NCBI RefSeq assembly: GCF_900218015.1
Contig: NZ_UFQQ01000014.1
Coordinates: forward strand, 62,001 to 126,000
DNA: 64,000 nt
Direction of reading: 5' to 3'
Source: Rhodopseudomonas pentothenatexigens
GTDB taxonomy: Bacteria > Pseudomonadota > Alphaproteobacteria > Rhizobiales > Xanthobacteraceae
The translations under genes and the position numbers were made by a program. Numbering within the stretch: position 1 is the first letter of the stretch; each line of letters starts with the position of its first letter. Below the pieces are notes generated by a model. That model was not told the origin of the DNA. It searched no databases and saw only the letters and a list, made by a program, of their open reading frames with translations. Below are positions 1-9,409 of the stretch, piece after piece.

Positions 1-201
1 AAGCAGGTTCAGCAGCGATTGGACAAAGTCGACCACAAGGTCGATGACCTGAAGTCCGAAATGAACGCGATGCGTGGCTATTTGATTTCCATGCAACAGG
101 ACGTCCAGAACGTGTACGCAATTCTCGGCCGCTACGATGACCGGCTCGAACACATTGAGCGCCGTCTCGAACTGAATGACGCACCGACGATGTCGACCTG
201 A
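1..201 (+). CDS. C-terminal end of a small coiled-coil protein (partial)
   Basis: The reading frame is open from the first base, so the true start lies upstream of the window. The visible 66 residues are charged and helical, with heptad-like leucine, valine and isoleucine spacing ([12 protein letters not shown]..., [11 protein letters not shown]), which predicts a coiled coil. No catalytic motif is visible. It ends 56 bases before purQ and could be co-transcribed with it, but it does not look like the PurS subunit that often precedes purQ. Function unknown. Confidence 0.6.
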   Translation, partial: KQVQQRLDKVDHKVDDLKSEMNAMRGYLISMQQDVQNVYAILGRYDDRLEHIERRLELNDAPTMST

Positions 202-257
202 CAAATAGCAGTGGACGAGATCGTCCCAGGCCCGCTCTACGCGAAATCGGAAATTGC

Positions 258-959
258 ATGAAATCCGCCGTCCTCGTCTTCCCCGGCATCAATCGCGAGC
301 GCGACATGGCGCGCGCGCTGAAGCTCGCCTCCGGCAACGATGCCGCGATGGTGTGGCACGCCGAAACCGAGCTGCCGAAGGGCACCGACCTCGTCGTCGT
401 CCCCGGCGGCTTCTCCTATGGCGATTACTTGCGCTGCGGCGCGATCGCGGCGCGGGCGCCGGTGATGGACGCGGTGCGCAAGTTCGCCGCCGATGGCGGC
501 TTGGTGCTCGGCGTCTGCAACGGCTTCCAGATCCTGTGCGAATCCGGCCTGCTGCCGGGCGTGCTGATGCGCAACGCGCGGCTGAAATTCATCTGCCGTG
601 ACGTGCATCTGCGCGTCGAACGCAACGACACTCCGTTCACCCGCGGCTACACCGCCGGCCAGGTGATCAAGGTGCCGGTGGCGCACGGCGAGGGCAATTA
701 CGAAGCCGACGAAGACACCGTGAAGCGGCTCGAGGGCGACGGCCGGGTGCTGTATCGCTACTGCTCGCCGGAAGGCGAGATCGGCGAGAGCTCAAACATC
801 AACGGCGCCGCCGCCTCGATCGCCGGCATCGTCTCCGAGCGCGGCAACGTGCTCGGCATGATGCCGCATCCGGAAAACCACGTCGAAGCCATCATGGGCT
901 GCACCGACGGCCGCGGCCTGTTCGCCGGCCTCGCCCAGCACTTTGCCAAGGCGGCCTGA
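258..959 (+). CDS. purQ: Phosphoribosylformylglycinamidine synthase subunit PurQ (glutaminase)
   Basis: Class I glutamine amidotransferase of 233 residues, the normal length for the stand-alone glutaminase subunit of FGAM synthase. It releases ammonia from glutamine for PurL in the fourth step of purine synthesis. The oxyanion region PGGFSYGD is at about 49-56. The nucleophile is Cys87 in GVCNGFQ, and the partner residues His204 and Glu206 sit in MMPHPENH. The protein functions as a complex with PurS and PurL, neither of which is in the window. Its 3' end faces purB, with a shared terminator between them. Confidence 0.96.
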   Translation: MKSAVLVFPGINRERDMARALKLASGNDAAMVWHAETELPKGTDLVVVPGGFSYGDYLRCGAIAARAPVMDAVRKFAADGGLVLGVCNGFQILCESGLLPGVLMRNARLKFICRDVHLRVERNDTPFTRGYTAGQVIKVPVAHGEGNYEADEDTVKRLEGDGRVLYRYCSPEGEIGESSNINGAAASIAGIVSERGNVLGMMPHPENHVEAIMGCTDGRGLFAGLAQHFAKAA

Positions 960-981
960 GCGGCAGCTCTTTGGTGATCTT

Positions 982-1070
982 CGTCATGGCCGGGCCTTGT
1001 CCCGGCCATCCACGCCTTTCTTGCACATCGGTCTGAAGACGTGGATACCCGGCACAAGGCCGGGCATGAT
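982..1070. repeat. Intergenic inverted repeat (GTCATGGCCGGG family)
   Basis: The left arm starts CGTCATGGCCGGGCC and the right arm ends GGCCGGGCATGAT, with GGCCATCCACG and CGTGGATACCC as inner parts. The two halves form an imperfect hairpin of about 30 bases per arm. The same core recurs inside the liv operon at 10182-10271. Confidence 0.8.
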
Positions 1071-1147
1071 TTGTGGTGAGTCTGAACCCAAGCTCCGCGC
1101 TCGAGCCGGCGGCCGGTTTCGTACGGATCGGGCTTGCCGCAGCCATG

Positions 1148-1177
1148 AAAAAGCCCCCGCGAACCGGGGGCTTTTTT
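1148..1177. terminator. Bidirectional rho-independent terminator between purQ and purB
   Basis: An 8-bp stem AGCCCCCG (1152-1159) pairs with CGGGGGCT (1165-1172) around a 5-base loop. It is flanked by A residues on the left and a T run on the right, so it can serve the convergent purQ (plus) and purB (minus) transcripts. Confidence 0.9.
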
Positions 1178-1203
1178 GCGCTACGCCGTTTCGGTGGCGA
1201 TTA

Positions 1204-2511
1204 TCAGCTCTCGCCGAACACCCGCTTGAAGATGGTGTCGACGTGCTTGTGGTGATAGCCGAGGTCGAACTGCTCTTCGATTTCGGCGTCGGTCATGTAC
1301 TTCTTCATGTCCGGGTCGTTCTTCAGCAGCGACAGGAAGTCGCCTTCGCCGCGCCACACCGGCATCGCGTTGCGCTGGACCAGCTTGTAGCTCTCCTCGC
1401 GCGAGCAGCCCTTCTGGGTCAGCGCGGTGAGCAGCCGCTGCGAATGCACCAGGCCGCCGAGGCGGTCGAGGTTTTTGGTCATGTTCTCCGGATACACCAC
1501 CAGCTTCTCGATCACGCCGGCGAGGCGGTTGAGCGCGAAGTCCAGCGTCACGGTGGCGTCGGGCGCCAGCATCCGCTCGGCCGAGGAGTGCGAGATATCG
1601 CGCTCGTGCCACAGCACCACGTTCTCCATCGCCGGCATCACATAGGCGCGGACCATGCGGGCGAGGCCGGTGAGGTTCTCGGTCAGCACCGGGTTGCGCT
1701 TGTGCGGCATCGACGAGGAGCCCTTCTGGCCTTCCGAGAAATACTCCTCGGCCTCGAGCACTTCGGTGCGCTGCAGATGGCGGATCTCGGTGGCGAGCCG
1801 CTCCATCGACGAGGCGATCACGCCGAGCACCGCGAAGAACATCGCGTGGCGGTCGCGCGGGATCACCTGGGTCGACACCGGTTCGACCGCGAGGCCCATC
1901 GCTTTGGCGACGTGCTCTTCGACCCGCGGATCGATATGCGCGAAGGTGCCGACCGAGCCGGAGATCGCGCAAGTCGCGACCTCCTTGCGGGCGGCGATCA
2001 GGCGTTCTTTGGCGCGCGAGAATTCGGCATAGGCGTAGGCCATCTTCAGGCCGAACGTCACCGGCTCGGCGTGGATACCGTGCGAGCGGCCGATCGACGG
2101 CGTCATCCGATGCTCGAAGGCGCGGGCCTTCAGCGCCGCCAGCACGCGGTCGAGGTCGGCCAGCAGGATGTCGGCGGCGCGGGTGAGCTGGACGTTGAAG
2201 CAGGTGTCGAGCACGTCCGACGAGGTCATGCCCTGGTGCACGAACCGCGACATCGGCCCGACGAATTCGGCCAGATGGGTCAGGAAGGCGATGACGTCGT
2301 GCTTGACCTCGCGCTCGATCTCGTCGATCCGCGCCACGTCGAACGCGGCGTCCTTGCCGCCCTTCCAGATCGCTTCGGCGGCCTCCTTCGGGATCACGCC
2401 AAGCGCAGCCTGCGCGTCGGAGGCATGGGCCTCGATCTCGAACCAGATCTTGAAGCGGGTCAGCGGCTCCCAAATGGCAGCCATTTCCGGACGGGTATAA
2501 CGCGGGATCAT
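1204..2511 (-). CDS. purB: Adenylosuccinate lyase PurB
   Basis: A 435-residue member of the fumarase/aspartase superfamily. It removes fumarate from SAICAR and from adenylosuccinate in purine and AMP synthesis. The family signature SSSMPHKRNP lies at about 265-274 and the conserved GRSHG with its catalytic histidine at 141-145. The open frame runs upstream to 2847, but the extra residues are low-complexity and read through a repeat. The start MIPRYTRPEM at 2511 gives the usual family N-terminus and length. The 3' end shares the terminator with purQ. Confidence 0.95.
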   Translation of the reverse strand: MIPRYTRPEMAAIWEPLTRFKIWFEIEAHASDAQAALGVIPKEAAEAIWKGGKDAAFDVARIDEIEREVKHDVIAFLTHLAEFVGPMSRFVHQGMTSSDVLDTCFNVQLTRAADILLADLDRVLAALKARAFEHRMTPSIGRSHGIHAEPVTFGLKMAYAYAEFSRAKERLIAARKEVATCAISGSVGTFAHIDPRVEEHVAKAMGLAVEPVSTQVIPRDRHAMFFAVLGVIASSMERLATEIRHLQRTEVLEAEEYFSEGQKGSSSMPHKRNPVLTENLTGLARMVRAYVMPAMENVVLWHERDISHSSAERMLAPDATVTLDFALNRLAGVIEKLVVYPENMTKNLDRLGGLVHSQRLLTALTQKGCSREESYKLVQRNAMPVWRGEGDFLSLLKNDPDMKKYMTDAEIEEQFDLGYHHKHVDTIFKRVFGES

Positions 2512-2678
2512 CGCAAACTCGTGGGTTTTGGGGATTACGCCGCGCTTTAGCAGATCGGCGGGGCAGGGGCTAGGGACGGGGAGGGAGTGGGACGGGCGGG
2601 GGGCGCCGAGCCGCGGGGCTTGCGGCCCGGCTGCGCGAAACTCGAATCCCGCGATTGGGCGGTCCCCGCTTCTCACCG

Positions 2679-2914
2679 CGTCATTCCGGGCTCGCGCGGA
2701 GCCTTTCATCGGGCCGGCCGGAGGCCGGACCCGTTGGCGCGCCCGGAATGACGAACGAGAGGGTGTAGCAGCTGCAAGGGAGGACGGATTATGTGGCGCA
2801 GTGGCTGCCAAACTCACTCCCGTCGTGCGCGGGCTCGACCCGCGCATCCATCGCGCGCAAGCGTGCTATATTGCGGAGAATGATGGATTGCTGGGGGCAA
2901 GCCCGGCAATGACG
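2679..2914. repeat. Repeat-filled intergenic region upstream of purB
   Basis: The 489-base gap 2512-3000 has no convincing gene. It holds one GTCATTCCGGG...CCCGGAATGAC inverted element (about 2679-2753). A second composite follows (about 2821-2914), made of a GCGCGGGCTCGACCCGCGC core and a half of the GGCAAGCCCGGCAATGACG type. Both types recur elsewhere in the window. Confidence 0.75.
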
Positions 2915-3000
2915 GCGTTGATATTGCCGAGGGCAGCCAGATGAGCGCAGCAACGTCCGGAAAGTGGCGTCAGCTCTGCATATCCCTTCGTTTATGCCGG

Positions 3001-3639
3001 CTACTTGCTTGACTGCTCACCGAATGGAGCGACTCCACGAGATGCCAATGCCAATTGCCCAGTAGCAAACAGGGCTACCATGCATACAAGGCAGGCCAAT
3101 CCGTATACTTCGCGCAAGTCGGCCTTTGCCTCGGAAGAGGGGGGATCGAATGTTTTGAGTCTTTTGCAGAGCTCGCTAATGTTGGTGTCCGTAAATCGAA
3201 CGCTTTTAAAGCCGTGAGCAAACTTGTTCCGAATTTGCGCAATAATGATCAGTTGATCTCGAACTTCTGGTTTCACCAGGCCTAGAGCGAAAGCAACTTC
3301 GGTCTTTGCCGAAAAAGTCGATAGCGGTCCTTGTCCCTTGAACAGGCTTGCCTTTCGTTTCTCAGAAAGGTTCTCGATAAATTGGGTCTCAATAAGCCAT
3401 CGTAGCCGATCTTCGAGCATCGAGGCAAACGTGATTGCTACACCTCGATCATTCTTCAGCTTAAGTTGCTCGGTAATCTCTTGGTCGAGAGACTTCCAAT
3501 CGGCTTCACTGAGGTGGTCGCTAATGCTCGTGCCATCCCAGTTGAATTTTCTCGCCTCTGGACGACTCTTAATATGAAGGGCCGTCCAGTCCGTGTTGCG
3601 CATTGCTGTGAAGAAAGATGCGATCCAAGAGTAGGACAT
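3001..3639 (-). CDS. MtlR-like (mannitol operon repressor family) protein
   Basis: A 212-residue protein. The stretch from about 66 to 145 matches the MtlR/YggD pattern: a helix with RGVAI..ASMLEDRL, then GPLSTFSAKTEVAFALGL and a closing IRNKFAHGF. That family is helical and acts as a repressor or repressor partner, but no mannitol genes are nearby and DNA binding is not evident. A hydrophobic stretch near the C-terminus (GLACLVCMVALFATGQLAL) could be a membrane segment, which is unusual for MtlR. The gene is clearly AT-richer than its neighbours and stands alone, so recent acquisition is plausible. Confidence 0.6.
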   Translation of the reverse strand: MSYSWIASFFTAMRNTDWTALHIKSRPEARKFNWDGTSISDHLSEADWKSLDQEITEQLKLKNDRGVAITFASMLEDRLRWLIETQFIENLSEKRKASLFKGQGPLSTFSAKTEVAFALGLVKPEVRDQLIIIAQIRNKFAHGFKSVRFTDTNISELCKRLKTFDPPSSEAKADLREVYGLACLVCMVALFATGQLALASRGVAPFGEQSSK

Positions 3640-3748
3640 CTTGCGCGCAGCCTAATGAAATATGCTTGAATCCGTTACTCGGGTTACTGAACAAAGCTGA
3701 CGTCTATCGGCTAATGAGGAGGGAAATGTCCGAAAGTGTACGCTCCTT

Positions 3749-4447
3749 TTAAACTACTTCCCCCCGCGCGCTCATCGCCGCATTCCTGATCCCCGCGATA
3801 TTCGCCTTGTAAGCCTCCAGCGTGCCGCCCTTGAACACCGCGCTGCCGGCCACGAACGCATTCGCGCCCGCGGCGGCGAGTTCGCCGGCGACCTTGTCGG
3901 AGACGCCGCCGTCGACTTCGATGTCGATCGGGCGGTCGCCGACCATGGCGCGGATCTGGCGGATCTTCTGAACTGCGCTCGGGATGAACGCCTGGCCGCC
4001 GAAGCCGGGGTTCACCGACATCACCAGCACCAGATCGATGTCGTCGAGCACGTATTCGATCGCGCTCGGATGCGTGCCCGGATTGAGCGAGACGCCGGCC
4101 TTCTTGCCGAGGCCGCGGATCGCCTGCAGCGAGCGGTGCAGATGCGGGCCGGCTTCGGCGTGCACGGTGATGTGGTCGCAGCCCGCCTTGGCGAAGGCTT
4201 CGAGATACGGATCGCACGGCGCGATCATCAGATGGGCGTCGAAGATCTTCTTGGTGTGCGGCCGCATCGCCTTGATCACGTCCGGGCCGTAGGAAATGTT
4301 CGGCACGAAATGGCCGTCCATCACGTCGAGATGGATCCAGTCGCAGCCGGCGGTATCGACCGCGCGGACCTCTTCGCCGAGCTTGGAAAAATCCGACGCG
4401 AGGATCGAGGGCGCGATGGCGAGCGGACGGTGCGCGAAGGAGGACAT
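3749..4447 (-). CDS. rpe: Ribulose-phosphate 3-epimerase
   Basis: A 232-residue TIM-barrel enzyme that interconverts D-ribulose 5-phosphate and D-xylulose 5-phosphate in the pentose phosphate and Calvin cycles. Metal ligands are visible as His39 and Asp41 ([10 protein letters not shown]), His72 (DAHLMI) and the catalytic Asp179 (EVDGGV). The phosphate-binding motif SVNPGFGGQ is at about 144-152. It stands alone here, not in a cbb cluster. Confidence 0.95.
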   Translation of the reverse strand: MSSFAHRPLAIAPSILASDFSKLGEEVRAVDTAGCDWIHLDVMDGHFVPNISYGPDVIKAMRPHTKKIFDAHLMIAPCDPYLEAFAKAGCDHITVHAEAGPHLHRSLQAIRGLGKKAGVSLNPGTHPSAIEYVLDDIDLVLVMSVNPGFGGQAFIPSAVQKIRQIRAMVGDRPIDIEVDGGVSDKVAGELAAAGANAFVAGSAVFKGGTLEAYKANIAGIRNAAMSARGEVV

Positions 4448-4628
4448 CGGGGCTTCCGGGTGCGTGTGATTGGATCGGCTTCGCTACCACGCCGCGCCGG
4501 TTCCTCGCAAATCGAGAGCGCAACATCGGCCGAACGCGCCCGGCAGGTTGTGCCGGAGAGGGCAGAAAATGCCGGCCCGGTGGCGGTGCCGAAAACCGAA
4601 AACCCAGCATTTTCGGGCATTTCGAGGC

Positions 4629-4644
4629 TGGCACGGCGATTGCT
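4629..4644 (+). promoter_or_regulatory. Sigma-54 (RpoN) -24/-12 promoter
   Basis: TGGCACG (4629-4635), four bases, then TTGCT (4640-4644) match the RpoN consensus TGGCACG-N4-TTGCW exactly, with the invariant GG and GC ten bases apart. It points toward the EF-hand gene, about 70 bases from its start. An inverted repeat CCGAAAA-N7-TTTTCGG (4596-4616) sits just upstream and could be an activator site. No NifA-type TGT-N10-ACA was found nearby. Confidence 0.75.
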
Positions 4645-4714
4645 GCAGCAAAGCTCGGAATGATCCGTGCGAAGTTGCCGGCCGCGGCCAGCGGTGTAAT
4701 GCGGAGTTTCTGTG

Positions 4715-5479
4715 ATGCTGCCTGCCCTTGGTGCGCTCGGCGCGCTGTCCGGACTGCTCAACACGCTCAGCGCGGCGACGTCGAAATCCTCGACGAAGGG
4801 CACCGGCTTCACCAATCCGTTCGAGAGCTCGAGCAGTAGCGCGAGCACGTCGTCGTTCCCGGGCCTGCCCTCCAGCGGCAGCGGCGCGTTTCCGTCCAGC
4901 GGGTTGTCGACGCAGACGATGCAGGCGCTGCTCGATGCCCAAAGCCGGCAATCGACCAGCTCCAGTGCGACCGCATCCAAGAGCCGCGAGGCCGCGCTGC
5001 AGGATCTGTTCAAGCAGATCGACGGCGACGGCAACGGCGCCATCACCAAGGGTGAGTTCGAAGAAGCGCTCGGCGCCGGCGGTACCAACCTCGAGAACGC
5101 CGACAAGGTGTTCTCCAAGCTCGACAGTGACGGCGACGGTTCGGTCACCGCCGAGGAACTGGCTTCGGCGTTGATGCCGCGCAAGCAACACGATCGTAGC
5201 AGCGAGGAAGCCCGCAAGTCCGGCCGCGGCGGCGGTTCGAGCGATCCGTTGCTGCAAGCGTTGTCCGGCTCGTCCTCGACCAGTGCGGCCAATTCGGACG
5301 GCAGCGTGACCACTTCGATCAGCTATGCGGACGGCACCAAGGTGACGATGACCTCGGCGGCGACCGGCTCGTCGTCGAGCGGCGCGACCTCGTCCTACAA
5401 TTTCGTCGAGCAGCTGATCCAGCGCCAGGCCTCGCTGATCCAGGCGGCTTCGGGCTCGTCGCTGTCGGTCAGCGCCTGA
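4715..5479 (+). CDS. EF-hand calcium-binding protein (XopAW-like)
   Basis: A 254-residue protein with a long serine- and alanine-rich low-complexity N-terminus and two canonical EF-hand loops, DGDGNGAITKGE at about 106-117 and DSDGDGSVTAEE at about 139-150. The C-terminus is again serine and alanine rich. There is a short hydrophobic N-terminal patch (LPALGALGALSGLL) but no clear signal-peptidase site. EF-hand proteins of this layout in bradyrhizobia are often named XopAW-like effectors; export here is not shown. ATG at 4715 follows a GGAG box; GTG at 4712 is also possible. A sigma-54 promoter precedes it, and its last 11 bases overlap the convergent peptidase gene. Confidence 0.75.
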   Translation: MLPALGALGALSGLLNTLSAATSKSSTKGTGFTNPFESSSSSASTSSFPGLPSSGSGAFPSSGLSTQTMQALLDAQSRQSTSSSATASKSREAALQDLFKQIDGDGNGAITKGEFEEALGAGGTNLENADKVFSKLDSDGDGSVTAEELASALMPRKQHDRSSEEARKSGRGGGSSDPLLQALSGSSSTSAANSDGSVTTSISYADGTKVTMTSAATGSSSSGATSSYNFVEQLIQRQASLIQAASGSSLSVSA

Positions 5480-6512
5480 ACCGATCGCGCCACGCCGGCT
5501 GCGCGTCCTTGAACGGCAGTGCAGTGGCCTCATAGACGCCGCGTGCGATCGCCCGCGCCACCGCGTTGGCCGCAATGGTGCCGAGTTCGGTGAGGCCGGC
5601 GAGCGGTTCGACCGGCTTGACCCCGGTCGCCGCGGCGAACACCACGTCGCCGTCGAGCGGCGCGTGCACCGGATAGATCGCGCGGGCGAACCCGGTCTGC
5701 GCCAGCATCGCCAGCCGCTTGACCTGGGTCTTGGTGAGCGCAGCATCGGTCACCACCGCGACCAGCGTGGTGTTCTCGATCGCGCTCGCTGCTGCCGCGC
5801 CTTTCAGCCGCACCTGCAGCATGTCGGGCGTGAAGCTGCTCGGCATCCCGAGCCCGCCGAATTCGTCGCCCGTTTCGAACGGCGCCGACCAGAACCACGG
5901 GCCGTCGCCGATCGTGGCGCTGCCGATCGCGTTGACCACCGCGATGGCGCCGACGGTGACCCCGGCCGGCGTCGTCGCCGAGGCCGAACCGAGACCGCCT
6001 TTGAGCGTCGCGGTGGTGGCGCCGAGGCCGGCGCCGACGCTGCCGAGCGCGAAGCTGTCGCCGGCGGCGTCCGCCGCGGCGTAGCCGAGGTCACGATACG
6101 GCGAGAACCGGCCCCAGGCCTTGTCGCCGCCGTTGATCATGTCGAACACCACCGCACCCGGCACGATCGGGATCGTGGCGTCGCCGATCGCGAAGCCGCG
6201 TCCGCGCTCGGCGAGCCAGGCCTGCGCGCCACCGCCGGCATCGAGCCCGAACGCCGAGCCGCCCGACAGCGTGAAGCCGTCGACCTGCTCGACGGTGTTG
6301 ACCGGCTCCAGCAGAACGCCGTCGCGAATTCCGGGACCGCCGCCGCGGACGTCGATCGAGGCGACCGCCGGCTTGTCGAACAGGATGGCGGTGACGCCGG
6401 AGGCGAGCTTGTCGTCGTGGGCATGGCCGACGCGGACGCCGGCGACATCGGTGATCAGGTTGCGCAAAATGGACCCATGTGGCGGTGGCTGAAGGGGAAA
6501 CACTGTCGGCAT
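5469..6512 (-). CDS. P1 family (DmpA/S58-type) aminopeptidase
   Basis: About 347 residues. The family is an N-terminal nucleophile type, made as a precursor and self-cleaved into two chains to give an aminopeptidase acting on N-terminal D- or L-residues or beta-peptides. The glycine-rich motifs are present: VRGGGPGIRD near 55-64, GFTLSGGSAFGLDA near 79-92, and AIENTTLVAVVTDA near 244-257. The likely cleavage site and nucleophile are at the Thr-Thr pair 248-249, inferred from the family. MPTVF at 6512 is preferred over an upstream start at 6539. Substrate unknown. Confidence 0.85.
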   Translation of the reverse strand: MPTVFPLQPPPHGSILRNLITDVAGVRVGHAHDDKLASGVTAILFDKPAVASIDVRGGGPGIRDGVLLEPVNTVEQVDGFTLSGGSAFGLDAGGGAQAWLAERGRGFAIGDATIPIVPGAVVFDMINGGDKAWGRFSPYRDLGYAAADAAGDSFALGSVGAGLGATTATLKGGLGSASATTPAGVTVGAIAVVNAIGSATIGDGPWFWSAPFETGDEFGGLGMPSSFTPDMLQVRLKGAAAASAIENTTLVAVVTDAALTKTQVKRLAMLAQTGFARAIYPVHAPLDGDVVFAAATGVKPVEPLAGLTELGTIAANAVARAIARGVYEATALPFKDAQPAWRDRFRR

Positions 6513-6613
6513 AAACAATTGGTCGAAGCAATCCCTCACGCCGCGATCACAAGGCGCGGAACCTTGATTCAGCGGCTTGCGCCTGTGCGAAGCGCGGGTG
6601 CATGTAGCCGGCC

Positions 6614-7348
6614 ATGATCCACGACGTCTCGATCCCCGCCGCCCTGATCGCCGGTCTGGTCAGCTTTCTGTCGCCCTGCGTATTGCCGCTGGTGCCGCCG
6701 TACCTGATCTATCTGACCGGGGCGACCATCGAGCACGTCGCCGCCGACGAAACCGAGCGCACGTCGAAGCGTGCGGTGATGATCTCGGCGGCGATGTTCG
6801 TGCTCGGCTTCTCCACCGTGTTCGTCGCGCTCGGCGCCAGCGCCAGCCTGGTCGGCGGACTGATCCGCGCCTGGTCGGCGGAACTCGCAATCGTCGCCGG
6901 CATCGTCATCATCCTGATGGGCCTGCACTTTTTGGGCCTGACGCGGATCAACATCCTGATGCGGGAAGGGCGGCTGCCGATCCCGAAGCCGGTCGGGCTG
7001 TGGGGCGCCTACGTGATGGGGCTGGCGTTCGCGTTCGGCTGGACGCCGTGCATCGGTCCGATCCTGGCCGCGATCCTGTCTGTGGCTGCCGCCGAAGCGA
7101 CGGTGGCCAAGGGAGCCGGCCTGCTGGCGGTGTATTCGCTCGGCCTCGGCGTCCCGTTCCTGCTCGCCGCGCTGATGGTCGAACAGTTCTCCGGTCTGTT
7201 CGCCCGCATGAAGAAACACCTCGCCACCGTCGAGCGCGCGATGGGCGTGCTGATGGTCCTCACCGGCATCGGCTTCCTCACCGGCGCGATCAGCGACGTC
7301 AGCATCTGGCTGCTGAACACCTTCCCGGCGTTGGGGAATATCGGGTAG
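6614..7348 (+). CDS. ccdA: CcdA-type thiol-disulfide transmembrane protein
   Basis: A 244-residue, six-helix inner-membrane protein of the CcdA/DsbD-beta family. It passes electrons from cytoplasmic thioredoxin across the membrane, for cytochrome c maturation or other periplasmic thiol proteins. The two redox cysteines lie in the paired motifs FLSPCVLPLVPPY (helix 1) and GWTPCIGPIL (helix 4). No cytochrome c or thioredoxin-like gene is adjacent, so its electron acceptor cannot be deduced from context. Confidence 0.88.
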   Translation: MIHDVSIPAALIAGLVSFLSPCVLPLVPPYLIYLTGATIEHVAADETERTSKRAVMISAAMFVLGFSTVFVALGASASLVGGLIRAWSAELAIVAGIVIILMGLHFLGLTRINILMREGRLPIPKPVGLWGAYVMGLAFAFGWTPCIGPILAAILSVAAAEATVAKGAGLLAVYSLGLGVPFLLAALMVEQFSGLFARMKKHLATVERAMGVLMVLTGIGFLTGAISDVSIWLLNTFPALGNIG

Positions 7349-7455
7349 GCGTCCTGGTCGCTGCCGGGCATCGGACCCAAACCACTCATCATCGCTGGGC
7401 TCGCACCGGAGTCCATCACCCTTGCAATTCCTTTGTGTAAGCGCGTTCGCGCTCG

Positions 7456-7579
7456 GATGGATGCGCGGGTCGAGCCCGCGCATGACGCTGTGCAAGTGAT
7501 CGCGGTTTTGGCCGAGAACGGATGACAGCGGTAATCTTTTCTCGGCGTCATTGCCGGGCTTGACCCGGCAATCCATCCT
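7456..7579. repeat. Two intergenic repeat units upstream of the GIY-YIG gene
   Basis: One unit is GGATGCGCGGGTCGAGCCCGCGCATGACG (split: GGATGCGCGGGTC, GAGCCCGCGCATGACG). The second, inverted, unit runs GTCATTGCCGGGCTTG then ACCCGGCAATCCATC and ends at 7579. Each is a short palindrome on its own. Confidence 0.75.
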
Positions 7580-7626
7580 CTTGGATGATAAAGTGGTTCA
7601 GCGAAGGCTCTCGTTGGAGAGTCGGC

Positions 7627-7914
7627 ATGGCCTATTGGGTGTACATCCTTGCCAGTGCTCCGGGTGGCACGCTGTATGTCGGCGTGACCAACGATCTCGT
7701 CCGCCGCACCTTTGAGCATCGTGAAGGGCAAGTCGAAGGCTTTACCCGCAAATACGGGGTCAAGCGTCTCGTCTATTTCGAAGCGCACGACAGCATCATT
7801 GCCGCCATTCAGCGCGAGAAGAACATCAAACACTGGCCGCGCGAATGGAAGATCGACCTGATCGTCCGCGGCAATCCAGACTGGGATGATCTTTACGACG
7901 AAATCGTTCGTTGA
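7627..7914 (+). CDS. Stand-alone GIY-YIG domain protein
   Basis: A 95-residue protein consisting only of a GIY-YIG nuclease fold, like the UPF0213/YhbQ group. The VYIL...LYVGVTN pair is at about 5-21, the arginine region RRTFEHR follows, and a conserved glutamate lies in IQREKNIKHW. Single-domain members may act on DNA or have lost activity; their role is poorly known. MAYWVYIL at 7627 is the family-typical start, although the frame opens at 7585. The gene is sandwiched between repeat clusters, and its stop codon lies at the edge of one. Confidence 0.85.
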   Translation: MAYWVYILASAPGGTLYVGVTNDLVRRTFEHREGQVEGFTRKYGVKRLVYFEAHDSIIAAIQREKNIKHWPREWKIDLIVRGNPDWDDLYDEIVR

Positions 7915-8083
7915 TGGATGCGCGGGGCAGGCCCGCGCATGACGTTTGCCTTGGGGGACGGGTCTACTTACCAACCACGTCAATGCCCGGCTCGACCCGG
8001 CAATCCATCATCTTCGCGAAAGGCGATGCGGCGTGGGCTTCTTTGTTTGCGGATGGATGCGCGGGTCAAGCCCGCGCATGACG
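7912..8083. repeat. Three intergenic repeat units between the GIY-YIG gene and livK
   Basis: Units of the TGGATGCGCGGG...CCCGCGCATGACG type lie at about 7912-7943 and 8051-8083, with an inverted CGTCAATGCCCGG...CCGGCAATCCATC unit between them at about 7979-8010. A small hairpin TGTGAGG/CCTCACA (8094-8113) follows before the livK stop. Confidence 0.75.
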
Positions 8084-8127
8084 CTGTCAGGGATGTGAGG
8101 ACTTCGCCTCACACCCCCTCGATTAGC

Positions 8128-9234
<1,107 letters not shown>

Positions 9235-9409
9235 CGATTGATCCTTGCGATGGATTTGCACACGAAACGCGGCGCCGCGGATCGTCCGAAGCGCGAAAAC
9301 CGGCGGCATTGTTGGCCGATTTTCGAAACAAGTCATCGACAAAATACGGCGGTGCCGGCACCGATTGCCGCAGTCTGCCGCAGGGGCGGCGTGATCGGCG
9401 AGGATGACC

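Noticed and set aside
8094-8113. A hairpin TGTGAGG/CCTCACA after livK considered as a terminator
   Set aside because: The stem is short and there is no T run on the transcript side, so it was not listed as a terminator.
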